NCBI GenBank assembly: GCA_031290985.1
Contig: JARLJW010000083.1
Coordinates: 1-34,869, forward strand
From: Verrucomicrobiia bacterium
Lineage (GTDB): Bacteria; Verrucomicrobiota; Verrucomicrobiia; Limisphaerales; UBA11358
DNA: 34,869 bases
Direction of reading: 5' to 3'
Part shown: piece by piece, positions 17,731-24,177 of the stretch
Numbering within the stretch: the stretch's first letter is position 1
Layout of the letters: each line of letters opens with the position of its first letter
The notes under the pieces: model-generated
Told to the model about the DNA's origin: nothing
Databases searched by the model: none
The model's input: the letters and a program-made list of their open reading frames with translations, nothing else
Translations under genes and position numbers: made by a program

Positions 17731-17804
17731 TGCCTGGTCGGATAAAAGTAGTCCGTCCGGTTGTTACCCGGAATGTGCTGGTGCGATTCCAGCCTGGGCA
17801 GCCA
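17731..17804 (+). tRNA. Non-canonical tRNA-Asn(GTT)
   Basis: Acceptor TGCCTGG / CTGGGCA (wobbles allowed) with T1-A72 and G73, both usual in Asn. CCA encoded. D arm GGA/TCC, loop TAAAAGTAG without GG. Anticodon stem TCCGG/CCGGA perfect, loop TTGTTAC. T stem GCTGG/CCAGC perfect, loop TGCGATT. Confidence 0.82.
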
Positions 17805-17812
17805 GTTTCACC

Positions 17813-17888
17813 GCTCGCGTAGCTCAATTTACAGAGCGCGATGGTTCTAACATCGGAGATGAAGGCGCGACTCCTTCCGCGAGCACCA
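17813..17888 (+). tRNA. Non-canonical tRNA-Arg(TCT)
   Basis: All four stems are perfect: acceptor GCTCGCG/CGCGAGC, D GCTC/GAGC, anticodon CGATG/CATCG (loop GTTCTAA), T GAAGG/CCTTC. A73 and CCA encoded. The T loop is CGCGACT (C54, G55) and the D loop AATTTACA has no GG. Confidence 0.85.
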
Positions 17889-17902
17889 ACCAAGGAAGCC
17901 CG

Positions 17903-17999
17903 GCAGATCGGGTGCCCGTGCGGAAGCACCTGATTGCACTGGTCCCGAAAACCAGACCGGCATGGCCGGGATCGGAGCCTTACCGGGTGGCCGTCTGCA
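17903..17999 (+). tRNA. Non-canonical tRNA-Ser(CGA)-like, class II
   Basis: Anticodon stem CTGGT/ACCAG carries loop CCCGAAA, anticodon CGA, with C at position 33. A long variable arm CCGG-CATGG-CCGG matches the class II form of tRNA-Ser. T loop AGCCTTA (G55) on CGG/CCG. D stem GGTGC/GCACC is strong but followed by a long linker. The acceptor GCAGATC/CGTCTGC has a wobble and one mismatch and CCA is not encoded, so the ends are uncertain. Confidence 0.5.
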
Positions 18000-18040
18000 A
18001 AAACTCTTCCGCCAATCAACAGTCAGAAAGAAACCCGACC

Positions 18041-18223
18041 ATGAAAATCATCCATCGGTTTATGCACTGGCTGTGCGCGGGCCAAAGCGAAACAAAAATC
18101 CCGGACCCGCCGGCACCGGAAAATGCCGCGCCATCCCTGATGCAAGCCGCGCCCATTCCCAAGCCAGAGCCGTTCACTGACGACGCCAGCCCGCCGGGTT
18201 TCAAGATCCGCTGGCACTTTTAA
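18041..18223 (+). CDS. Small hypothetical protein between tRNA genes
   Basis: A 60-residue frame starting MKIIHRFMHWLCAG and rich in Pro and Ala in its middle (PDPPAPENAAPS), ending FKIRWHF. An AG-rich stretch (AGAAAGAAA) lies before the ATG. I recognise no family. It sits 41 bp after the tRNA-Ser-like gene on the same strand. It may be real or chance; the stretch has ordinary coding-like composition. Confidence 0.35.
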   Translation: MKIIHRFMHWLCAGQSETKIPDPPAPENAAPSLMQAAPIPKPEPFTDDASPPGFKIRWHF

Positions 18224-18255
18224 AACACGTTTTCAACACCCGTGCCCCCGGCTCC

Positions 18256-18366
18256 CGGAGTGCGCCCGTCCCCGGGCGCAGCAACGGACTTATGACCGAT
18301 GGCGCTCAAAAATTTCAAGCCACTCGTGATTCGAACATTGCTGCGCCCGGAAACGGGCGCACTCCG
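18256..18366. repeat. REPIN-like element, copy 1 (111 bp)
   Basis: Begins CGGAGTGCGCCCGTCC and ends with the inverted form ACGGGCGCACTCCG; each end also forms its own small GC hairpin (GGGCGC...), and GCAGCAA / TTGCTGC lies just inside both ends. Two inverted REP-type ends around a unique centre are the REPIN layout. Equal-length copies lie at 19,598 and 26,157. Confidence 0.75.
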
Positions 18367-18404
18367 TTGAATTTTGTTCCTAATCATTAACCAAAGGAAA
18401 TCCC

Positions 18405-18560
18405 ATGAGACCCGTCATCCGTTACCAAAGCCAACTGCTCTTTCGCCGGAGCTACAAGCCCACCCGGATCCTGCGCATCCGGCCGGGCATGAAAATGCAT
18501 GTTTCCTTCCGGCCGGCGAACCGGTTCGGCCTGAAACCGCAATTAACCACCGTCCCGTAG
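18405..18560 (+). CDS. Small basic protein overlapping tRNA-Ile
   Basis: A 51-residue, strongly basic frame (MRPVIRYQSQLLFRRSYKPT...) with a good ribosome site AAAGGAAA placed 5 nt before the ATG. Its stop codon falls inside the acceptor stem of the next tRNA, so it would be read from the same transcript. No family recognised; its length and charge suggest a nucleic-acid-binding peptide, which is only a guess. Confidence 0.4.
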   Translation: MRPVIRYQSQLLFRRSYKPTRILRIRPGMKMHVSFRPANRFGLKPQLTTVP

Positions 18561-18624
18561 CTCAAAAGCAGAGCGTTCGCCCGATAAGCGAAAGACCGCG
18601 GAGCATTACCGCGCCGGACGACCA
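18551..18624 (+). tRNA. Non-canonical tRNA-Ile(GAT)
   Basis: Acceptor CGTCCCG/CCGGACG with one C-C mismatch, A73, CCA. D arm GCTC/GAGC, loop AAAAGCA. Anticodon stem TTCGC/GCGAA perfect with loop CCGATAA (C33 in place of the usual U33). T stem CGCGG/CCGCG perfect, loop AGCATTA. Confidence 0.78.
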
Positions 18625-18627
18625 ACT

Positions 18628-18879
18628 GGCCTGCAAGCATTAAAGTGATGCAGCGGACTCTTAGAGCATTGACAGAAATGATGTAGCGCGGCGGAGCGAG
18701 GATTTTTGACTTTTGACGAGGCTTTGGCGAGGGAGCAGGTTTGAAAACCCTGTGACCGAGTCGAAACGAAGTCAAAAGTCAAAAAGACCGCTCCTCTCTT
18801 ATCAGTATCCGCCGCGCTACAGCATTTATGGAAATGCTCTAATCCGCAGAACCGGGAGCATTACCCGGGCGGGCCACCA
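18628..18879 (+). tRNA. Non-canonical tRNA-Lys(CTT), anticodon loop interrupted
   Basis: The 5' part gives acceptor GGCCTGC, D arm GCAT/ATGC (loop TAAAGTG) and GCGGA; the 3' part, 178 bp later, gives TCCGC, T arm CCGGG-AGCATTA-CCCGG, GCGGGCC, A73 and CCA. Joining them with a single TA restores acceptor, anticodon stem (GCGGA/TCCGC) and a seven-base loop CTCTTAA with anticodon CTT. The break coincides with the 37/38 intron position. Either an insertion has inactivated the gene or the insert is removed from RNA. Confidence 0.75.
18664..18841. mobile_element. MITE-like inverted-repeat element inside tRNA-Lys
   Basis: 178 bp flanked by TA. Arms pair in three blocks: TTAGAGCATT/AATGCTCTAA, TGTAGCGCGGCGGA/TCCGCCGCGCTACA and TTTTTGACTTTTGAC/GTCAAAAGTCAAAAA. 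No protein is encoded. TA duplication and near-full-length inverted symmetry suggest a Tc1/mariner-type non-autonomous element; an RNA-level removal is an alternative. Confidence 0.65.
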
Positions 18880-18922
18880 GACTTCGCAGGCAACCACAAA
18901 AATGATGGCCGTGCGCAAGCAC

Positions 18923-18997
18923 CCCCAAGTAGCTGAGACAGATTAGCGCCTCCCTGAAAAGGAGGAGACGTTGGCGCGCTACCAACCTTGGGGACCA
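18923..18997 (+). tRNA. Non-canonical tRNA-Phe(GAA)
   Basis: Acceptor CCCCAAG/CTTGGGG perfect, A73, CCA. D arm GCT/AGC, loop GAGACAGATT. Anticodon stem CCTCC/GGAGG perfect, loop CTGAAAA. T stem GTTGG/CCAAC perfect with loop CGCGCTA (G55, C56). Confidence 0.83.
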
Positions 18998-19003
18998 TTC
19001 AGT

Positions 19004-19099
19004 TGAGAGTTAAAAATTGATAGTTGATGGGTCAAGGCTTCGACCAGCTTTGCTCATCAACTATCAACCCTCAACTAACTATCCGCCATCAACTAAATC
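19004..19099. repeat. Spacer hairpin of GTTGATAG-type repeats
   Basis: Left arm is built of GTTGAGAGTT/TTGATAGTTGAT units and the right arm of the complementary ATCAACTATCAAC/CTCAACTA units, around a GCTTCGACCAGC-containing loop. It fills the space between tRNA-Phe and tRNA-Arg(GCG). A hairpin of the same word type occurs at 28,597. Confidence 0.7.
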
Positions 19100-19101
19100 C
19101 C

Positions 19102-19179
19102 GCTCTCAAAGTGCAATTAGTCCTGCACACCGCTTTGCGAAGGCGGGGGTTCGTGGTGCAAATCCACGTGAGAGCGCCA
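19102..19179 (+). tRNA. Non-canonical tRNA-Arg(GCG)
   Basis: Acceptor GCTCTCA/TGAGAGC, D GTGC/GCAC and T CGTGG/CCACG are perfect; anticodon stem CCGCT/GGCGG has one wobble, loop TTGCGAA. G73 and CCA encoded. D loop AATTAGTCCT lacks GG; T loop TGCAAAT. 78 nt. Confidence 0.82.
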
Positions 19180-19243
19180 CTTTGAAATGACGAAGCTCGA
19201 AAGACAAATGACGAACTGTTTGCATCCCGCGTCTATCACCCAA

Positions 19244-19373
19244 ATTCGGTATTCGGTGTTCGGTATTCGGTATTCGGTGTTCGGTATTCGGTGTTCGGTA
19301 TTCGGTGTTCGGTATTCGGTGTTCGGTGTTCGGTGTTCGGTGTTCGGTGTTCAGTGTTCAGATTTCGGATTTC
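19244..19373. repeat. Heptamer tandem repeat (TTCGGTA/TTCGGTG)
   Basis: About 17 nearly perfect 7-bp units alternate between TTCGGTA and TTCGGTG and decay to TTCAGTG and TTCGGAT at the right end. It fills the spacer between two tRNA genes. Translated frames across it (VFGIRYSVFGI) are artefacts of the repeat. Confidence 0.9.
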
Positions 19374-19384
19374 GTCATTTCCCA

Positions 19385-19460
19385 GCCCTTGTGCCTCAGC
19401 AGCCACAGGAGCGGTTTCGTAAACCGCTATTCGTCGGTGCAAGTCCGACCGGGGGCTCCA
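19385..19460 (+). tRNA. Non-canonical tRNA-Thr(CGT)
   Basis: Acceptor GCCCTTG/CGGGGGC (two G-U pairs) with G1-C72 and C2-G71, the Thr identity pairs; T73 and CCA. D arm CCT/AGG with loop CAGCAGCCAC. Anticodon stem GCGGT/ACCGC perfect, loop TTCGTAA. T stem GTCGG/CCGAC perfect, loop TGCAAGT. Confidence 0.8.
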
Positions 19461-19468
19461 ATTTCATG

Positions 19469-19542
19469 GTGATCATGGTGTAATAGCAGCATTACGCTTT
19501 GTGAAAGCGTCGGTACCGGTGCAAATCCGTTTGGTCACCCCA
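19469..19542 (+). tRNA. Non-canonical tRNA-His(GTG)
   Basis: Acceptor GTGATCA/TGGTCAC with C73, and the base just before it is G, giving the G-1:C73 pair that marks tRNA-His. CCA encoded. Anticodon stem ACGCT/AGCGT perfect, loop TTGTGAA. D arm GTGT/GCAT. T stem ACCGG/CCGTT (one mismatch) with loop TGCAAAT. Confidence 0.82.
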
Positions 19543-19597
19543 ATTTGGAAAACCAAAGGAATAGGGCGTGTTTTCAAAATCCGAAAACCGCCGCTTC

Positions 19598-19708
19598 CGG
19601 AGTGCGGCCGTCCCCGGCCGCAGCAATGTTCAAAGGGAAGAAAGCGCTCGTGAATATTCTGCGGCATGGTTCGCGAAAGTTGCTGCGCCCGAGGACGGGC
19701 GCACTCCG
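19598..19708. repeat. REPIN-like element, copy 2 (111 bp)
   Basis: Same ends and length as copy 1 (CGGAGTGCGGCCGTCC ... ACGGGCGCACTCCG). Its centre differs from copy 1 but shares CTGCGGCATGG and TCGCG(A/G)AAGTTGCTGCG with copy 3. Confidence 0.75.
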
Positions 19709-20026
19709 TATTTTGAAATACACGCCATTGGAACGGGTTTTGGGATATATGAAAAAAAGAACGCGCGACGAGCGCTCAAGGAGATTGGCGTTTCCGCAAA
19801 AGCGGAATACTGCTCAGGGAGCAATCCGCGCCCCGGCACAAAGATCTCTAAAGCCGGTATTTGGATGAGAGCTGTTCGTCGCGCAACTCAACCATGACAC
19901 ACTTTTTCGCGGTGACAACCGGAAGTTATTCACCGCTAATTCACCGGCTTCACGTTACAAAAGATGATTGAGCCGGTAAAACGACATCCCTGAACTGCCG
20001 GCTCAAAGCAGGCAGTTTTCAGGACC

Positions 20027-20103
20027 GCTCCCGTAGTTCAACTGCGATAGAACACCCGGACATCATCCGGGAGGCGTGAGTTCGATTCCCATCAGGAGCG
20101 CCA
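20027..20103 (+). tRNA. Aberrant tRNA-Asp(ATC)-like, with canonical T loop
   Basis: Acceptor GCTCCCG/CAGGAGC (one mismatch), G73, CCA; D arm GTTC/GAAC with loop AACTGCGATA lacking GG; anticodon stem CCCGG/CCGGG perfect with loop ACATCAT, giving anticodon ATC after C33. The T loop TTCGATT is the only canonical one in the window, on a stem with one mismatch. 77 nt. Confidence 0.65.
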
Positions 20104-20164
20104 ATTTTTGGCGGCGCGTGTGCGCCGTCATTTCCAAACCACAACCCGCAACCGAGGAGGCCGT

Positions 20165-20412
20165 ATGGCAAACCAATCGTTGAACCAAGAAAGTCCGTTT
20201 TTTCGAAATCACCAGCAAACGTCGCAAGGGGTTCCCGTCTGAGACGCGCGTGCAGCGGGGCGAACGCATCGTGCACGGCGACAAGTTATTGCAGGAAAAG
20301 CTGGGTCGCAACGACCCCTGCCCCTGCGGATCAGGACGCAGCTTTTAAAAAATGCTGTCTCCGCTCCGGTCGCCATGACGGCAGCCGTCGCAAATATTAT
20401 TCACGGGAGTAA
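20165..20412 (+). pseudogene. SEC-C metal-binding protein, frameshifted
   Basis: A small gene with a strong ribosome site (GAGGAGG) and start MANQSLN. In-frame translation stops after 25 codons, but in the next frame the sequence continues as [19 protein letters not shown] and [20 protein letters not shown], then the SEC-C signature [10 protein letters not shown]; after a further +1 shift at TTTTAAAAAA it reads KKCC, completing the usual Zn-binding C-x-C...C-C pattern, and then SRRKYYSRE with a stop. The intact protein would be about 75-80 residues. Two shifts argue for decay; the second site (TTT TAA) resembles a programmed +1 slip. Confidence 0.65.
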
Positions 20413-20451
20413 AAACCAACCAACCAATGAAATCACAAATTGAAAATCGTT

Positions 20452-21117
20452 ATGAAGACAAAGTCCAAGCCAGGGCCGCACCGGTTTCCGTTGAGCCTGC
20501 TGCATTATGGCAATGCGTACTATCTCGAGCGGATGGCCGCGCTGGAAACCGCGCTGGCGGCCCGGCCGCGCGAGTTGCACATCGAACTGATGGGTGAAGG
20601 CGAGCTTCCCGCCGACTGGGCACTGCTGCTGCGCTCCGTCCTGAATCAACGGTCGCCCAAAACCAAGCTCACCACCAACGCCCGTTCACGGCTGCTGAAT
20701 GCCACGGTGCTCGTCTGGCTGCTCGGCGACCGGCGGCTGATCCGGGATGATGCGCACCTCTTCTTCCGCCGCGCCAGCGCCACCGCGGCGGGCGAGGCCG
20801 ACAAAGATGAGGTGTGGGAGGAAGGAGAGCTCAAATACAACGACTCCTTCACCGAAGCCGATCCCGATGAAGCGGATTACGCACGGGTGTTGCAGCTCAT
20901 TAATGAGTTCCTCCCGGTGTCAGAACTCGCCGGGCGGCTCGTTGAGCTGCCGGTGCTCCGGCAATTCGGGCTCGTGGAGAATGAACAGTTGGACCGGTTC
21001 CTGTCCACCGCGTTCGGCCATCCGCAACCGGCAGCGGCGGAACCGGCCACTGCGCCGAAACCGAAACGCGAACGCGCCAAGGCCCGAAATGGCGGCGCGG
21101 GGACGTTGAAGAAATAG
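20452..21117 (+). CDS. ClpP/crotonase-like protein lacking catalytic residues (tentative)
   Basis: 221 residues from the ATG of MKTKSKPGP (a TTG four codons earlier is possible). Residues about 40-110 resemble the ClpP core: HIELMGEGELPADWALLLRSVL in place of the SPGG strand-helix, TKLTTNARSRLLNATVLVWLLGDRRLI in place of the strand and nucleophile helix, and DDAHLFFRRA where ClpP has the MIHQP His. The Ser and His positions are occupied by other residues, so proteolysis is unlikely. The C terminus is Lys/Arg/Ala-rich (PKPKRERAKARNGG), suggesting nucleic-acid contact. It follows the tRNA-like genes on the same strand. The fold call is by pattern only; otherwise unknown protein. Confidence 0.5.
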   Translation: MKTKSKPGPHRFPLSLLHYGNAYYLERMAALETALAARPRELHIELMGEGELPADWALLLRSVLNQRSPKTKLTTNARSRLLNATVLVWLLGDRRLIRDDAHLFFRRASATAAGEADKDEVWEEGELKYNDSFTEADPDEADYARVLQLINEFLPVSELAGRLVELPVLRQFGLVENEQLDRFLSTAFGHPQPAAAEPATAPKPKRERAKARNGGAGTLKK

Positions 21118-21248
21118 AACTGGCAGAATCACGTTGCGGGCGGAGGCGAAAGCTTCCGCCCGCAATTCGAAAACAGACTGCGTTTTTCGTAAAATTTTTT
21201 TTGATATTTTTTCGGCGTCATCAGTTACTCACCAACGTGAGCGATTCA

Positions 21249-21992
21249 ATGTTGCGGGGTTCAGGAATGGGGCGGACCCATCCCCCCGTGAACTTCTATT
21301 TATGGTTCCGCGCCGGCTGGGTCTTGAGCCTGCTGTTCATCGCGGTTTCATTGTCGTTTTACGGAGCCAAAGAAGTGCGTGGGGACGTGGGCGAAGTGGG
21401 TTTTTTAACTTTTATCGGCGCGGTTTGGATGTTTTTTGCAAACACTTGCATGGCGTGGCTGGGCATCAATTGGCAGGATGATGTTCTGGAGAGAAAAAAT
21501 CCCGCCGCCCTGGCCACACTTACCGGCGGCAGTGCCGCGGTGGCGATCATGTATGCCGGCGGCAATCTGGGCGAGGGACCATCCTATTGGGAAAACATTT
21601 TCTCGGCGGCTTTGGCCACCGGCAGCTGGTTTGGCCTGTGGCTCATCTTGGAACTGGGCGGGCGCATTTGTTTTTCCATCGCCGAGGAACGGGATTTTGC
21701 CTCGGGCCTGAGATTCGGCGGTTGGTTGCTGGCTTGTGGTTTGATTTTAGGCCGGGCCGTGGCGGGCGACTGGCATTCCATAACTGCGACTTTAAGTGAT
21801 TTTGGCCATGATGGCTGGATGGCAGCGGTGCTCTTGCTGGTGGCACTCTTAATGGAACCGTTACTGCGCCCCAGCCGGCAACGACCGTTTCCACGGTGGG
21901 TTTCCTGCGGGCTGGCACCGGCATTATTCCATCTCGCCATCGCCGGGATATGGCTGTGGCATCTGGGCCGATGGGAAGGCATGCCAATATGA
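21249..21992 (+). CDS. Polytopic membrane protein, first gene of the ATP-grasp cassette
   Basis: 247 residues from the ATG of MLRGSGMG (a TTG upstream at 21,201 is weaker). Six to seven membrane helices are visible: FRAGWVLSLLFIAVSLSFYG, VGFLTFIGAVWMFFANTCMAWLG, LATLTGGSAAVAIMYAGG, FSAALATGSWFGLWLILELGG, LRFGGWLLACGLILGRAVA, WMAAVLLLVALLMEPLL and CGLAPALFHLAIAGIWLWHLG. No family recognised. Its stop overlaps the start of the next gene by four bases (ATGA), so the two are translationally coupled. A membrane partner of the following ligase is inferred from this arrangement. Confidence 0.75.
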   Translation: MLRGSGMGRTHPPVNFYLWFRAGWVLSLLFIAVSLSFYGAKEVRGDVGEVGFLTFIGAVWMFFANTCMAWLGINWQDDVLERKNPAALATLTGGSAAVAIMYAGGNLGEGPSYWENIFSAALATGSWFGLWLILELGGRICFSIAEERDFASGLRFGGWLLACGLILGRAVAGDWHSITATLSDFGHDGWMAAVLLLVALLMEPLLRPSRQRPFPRWVSCGLAPALFHLAIAGIWLWHLGRWEGMPI

Positions 21993-23245
21993 TTTCCAAC
22001 CTCGAATCCCAAGGCGCGGATGTGACCGCGAGTCGGGAACTGTGGACGGAGACATCCCTCCCGTCGGAAGATTTTTCCGCGCTGCGACGGCAGATGCTGT
22101 TGGAAGGATGCAAGTGGGACGCACAAGTCGGCGATGAGTGCACTCTTGCCCCTTTTCCGCTGGTCATGAAACGTTCGGTGTGGAACCGCCTGACCGTACA
22201 AGCCGAGCAACTCACGACGGAGGCTTTCGCGGCCGAACAGGAAATTGCCCAGCGTCCCGACCTGTTGCGCCAGCTTGGGTTGCCGCAAGCCTTGCAAGCA
22301 GTCCTGGCCGATGGCGCGCCGCTTACCTGTGCGGCCGGGCGCGTGATCCGTTTTGATTTTCATTTCACGACCGGAGGCTGGCGCATTTCCGAGGCCAACA
22401 GTGACGTGCCCGGCGGCTTCACGGAAGCCTCCCTGTTTACCAAGTTGATGGCCAGGCATCATACCCAGTTACAGCCGGCGGGAGATCCGCTGGCCGTCTG
22501 GTGCGATGCTCTGGCGGTGGCAGCAGGAACGGGCGGAATCATAGCCCTGCTTTCCGCGCCGGGTTACATGGAGGACCACCAAGTCACCTCCTGCCTGGCA
22601 ATGCATCTGCAACGGCGCGGCTGCCGGCCCCATCTGGCCAAGCCGGAACAAATCCAATGGCACGAAGGCATCGCAACTCTTAAAACCAGTTGGCATAGCG
22701 GCCCGCTGGATTTGGTCGTCCGTTTTTATCAAGCAGAATGGCTGACCCGGCTTCCGGCAGAATCCGGCTGGCGATATTTTTTTCGGGGCGGCAAGACGCC
22801 GGTGGCCAACCCGGCGCTCGCACTCATTTCTGAAAGCAAACGGTTCCCTTTGGTTTGGAACCAGCTTTCAACCCGCCTGCCGGCCTGGCGGCATTTGCTG
22901 CCGGAAACCCGCGACTTGCGGGATGCGGCGGAATTCAACGAGGAGAACTGGCTGCTCAAGACCGCGCTGTGCAATACCGGCGATACGGTGAGTATTCCGC
23001 GATTGATGCCGGCGCACCTGTGGCGTCAGACCAAATGGCGCGCCCGCCTGGCGCCCGGTAACTGGATTGCCCAACGACGGTTTGAGTCGGTGCCGGTGCC
23101 AACACCGATTGGTCCCCGCCATGTGTGCGTGGGCATCTATACCGTGAATGGCAAAGTCGCCGGTGCCTACACCCGTCTCTCGGCAAAACCGGTGATTAAT
23201 TTTGCGGCGGTGGACGCCGCCCTGCTGATTGATCCAAATGAATAA
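21989..23245 (+). CDS. Circularly permuted ATP-grasp ligase-like protein (GSP-synthetase type)
   Basis: 418 residues. The block WRISEANSDVPGGFTEA (residues 131-147) is the ATP-grasp E-x-N-S-D-x-P-G-G motif as found in circularly permuted ATP-grasp and glutathionylspermidine-synthase-like enzymes. DLVVRFYQAEWL, ENWLLKTALCNTGDTV and the C-terminal WIAQRRF ... CVGIYTVNGKVAGAYTRLS (from residue 359) fit the nucleotide- and metal-binding end of the fold. Family members join a carboxylate to an amine using ATP, building peptide-like or amide products. Starts and stops overlap with both neighbours, giving a tight three-gene unit. The substrate is unknown; whether it links to the surrounding tRNA genes is speculation. 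Confidence 0.7.
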   Translation: MISNLESQGADVTASRELWTETSLPSEDFSALRRQMLLEGCKWDAQVGDECTLAPFPLVMKRSVWNRLTVQAEQLTTEAFAAEQEIAQRPDLLRQLGLPQALQAVLADGAPLTCAAGRVIRFDFHFTTGGWRISEANSDVPGGFTEASLFTKLMARHHTQLQPAGDPLAVWCDALAVAAGTGGIIALLSAPGYMEDHQVTSCLAMHLQRRGCRPHLAKPEQIQWHEGIATLKTSWHSGPLDLVVRFYQAEWLTRLPAESGWRYFFRGGKTPVANPALALISESKRFPLVWNQLSTRLPAWRHLLPETRDLRDAAEFNEENWLLKTALCNTGDTVSIPRLMPAHLWRQTKWRARLAPGNWIAQRRFESVPVPTPIGPRHVCVGIYTVNGKVAGAYTRLSAKPVINFAAVDAALLIDPNE

Positions 23246-24020
23246 AATTGAAGCCTTCACAGTTTGGTCGCCTGATGATTCGCCATGGTCGCCCTGGACG
23301 AAGCCGGTTTTGTTTGCGCACCTAGAATCATTTCTAACGGCCAGTCAGCCCGTCGTGAGTGTTGATGCAAGCTGGTGCCCGTCCGCCCAAAGTAAAACCG
23401 CGCTGGTGGTGGATTTGCCCGGCGCGGAGGGCGTGTTCCTGGGCCTTGCTTTGGCCGGGCTCGGCTATCGCCCGGTGCCACTCTACAATGCGGTACCGCT
23501 GCCTTGCGGCGGACCTAGACTAAACCCGGTCACCGGCCGGAGCGTGGCCGCGGTGGATGTGCTGCCGATTGTCGATGCTATGCGGAGCGGGACACTGCAT
23601 CTTGCCACCCTGCAAATCCCCGCCGACGCGCCTCCGGCTTTTCTGCTGGATGCCGACCGGCATGGTGTCGGGCGCGTGATCGGCGCGGATGACTTCGATA
23701 ACCGCTCAGTCTGTTTCACCACGGATTTTCCATCCGCAAATTTCCTGCTGGCCCAGGGCATTGAAAAAGTGTTGCTGGCCATGAAACAAAAACGTGAACC
23801 TTGGACGGATCTGGCCCATGTGTTGCGGCGTTGGCAGGACGGTGGCATCAGTTTGGAAAGAGTGCAGACCGATGTCCCTGCCCTGCCAGAACATTTTGAG
23901 GTGGCTCGTCCGTCCTGGTTCGGTGCGATGTTTCAACGGGCGCTGGCGGCCACACGCTTGCGCCGCGCCACGGGTGGCGGGTTCGGAGCCTGGATGCACG
24001 ATTCGTCATCGGGTGGCTGA
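23238..24020 (+). CDS. Conserved-looking protein of unknown function, third gene of cassette
   Basis: 260 residues from the ATG at 23,238, which overlaps the ATP-grasp gene by eight bases (a TTG three codons earlier is less likely). N-terminal half: LVVDLPGAEGVFLGLALAGLGYRPVPLYNAVP, a Rossmann-like alternation; later CFTTDFPSANFLLAQGIEKVLL. The C terminus is basic (RALAATRLRRATGG) and flexible. No signal or membrane segment. I do not recognise a family. It ends 26 bp before the tRNA-Cys gene on the same strand, so that tRNA is probably on the same transcript. Confidence 0.65.
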   Translation: MNKIEAFTVWSPDDSPWSPWTKPVLFAHLESFLTASQPVVSVDASWCPSAQSKTALVVDLPGAEGVFLGLALAGLGYRPVPLYNAVPLPCGGPRLNPVTGRSVAAVDVLPIVDAMRSGTLHLATLQIPADAPPAFLLDADRHGVGRVIGADDFDNRSVCFTTDFPSANFLLAQGIEKVLLAMKQKREPWTDLAHVLRRWQDGGISLERVQTDVPALPEHFEVARPSWFGAMFQRALAATRLRRATGGGFGAWMHDSSSGG

Positions 24021-24046
24021 GGATTGGCAAAACTTTCACCGCTTTC

Positions 24047-24121
24047 ATCCCGTTGGCCGATCAGTTCAGGCGGCGGCCTGCAAAGCCGCAGAGGCTGGTG
24101 CGACTCCAGCACGGGATTCCA
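24047..24121 (+). tRNA. Non-canonical tRNA-Cys(GCA)
   Basis: Acceptor ATCCCGT/ACGGGAT perfect with T73, the key Cys identity base, and encoded CCA. D stem GCC/GGC with loop GATCAGTTCA (TT where GG is usual). Anticodon stem GCGGC/GCCGC perfect, loop CTGCAAA. T stem GCTGG/CCAGC perfect, loop TGCGACT. It directly follows the ATP-grasp cassette. Confidence 0.85.
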
Positions 24122-24177
24122 ATTTTTTATAGTTTAAGGGCTCAATTCAGAACTGCATTGTCCCGGTTGTCACAGGT

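Noticed and set aside
17507..18223. A 238-codon open frame on the plus strand
   Set aside because: It runs across four to five tRNA genes; only its last 60 codons, with their own start, are kept as a tentative small gene.
19187..19483. A protein frame rich in VFGIRYSVFG
   Set aside because: It is the translation of the heptamer tandem repeat and overlaps tRNA-Thr.
15400..19550. CRISPR array, considered because of the repeats and regular spacing
   Set aside because: Repeats are either tandem heptamers or unique hairpins; there are no constant direct repeats with spacers and no cas genes.
21584..22462. A 292-codon minus-strand frame
   Set aside because: Antisense to the membrane protein and ATP-grasp genes, whose overlapping starts and stops and motifs are convincing.
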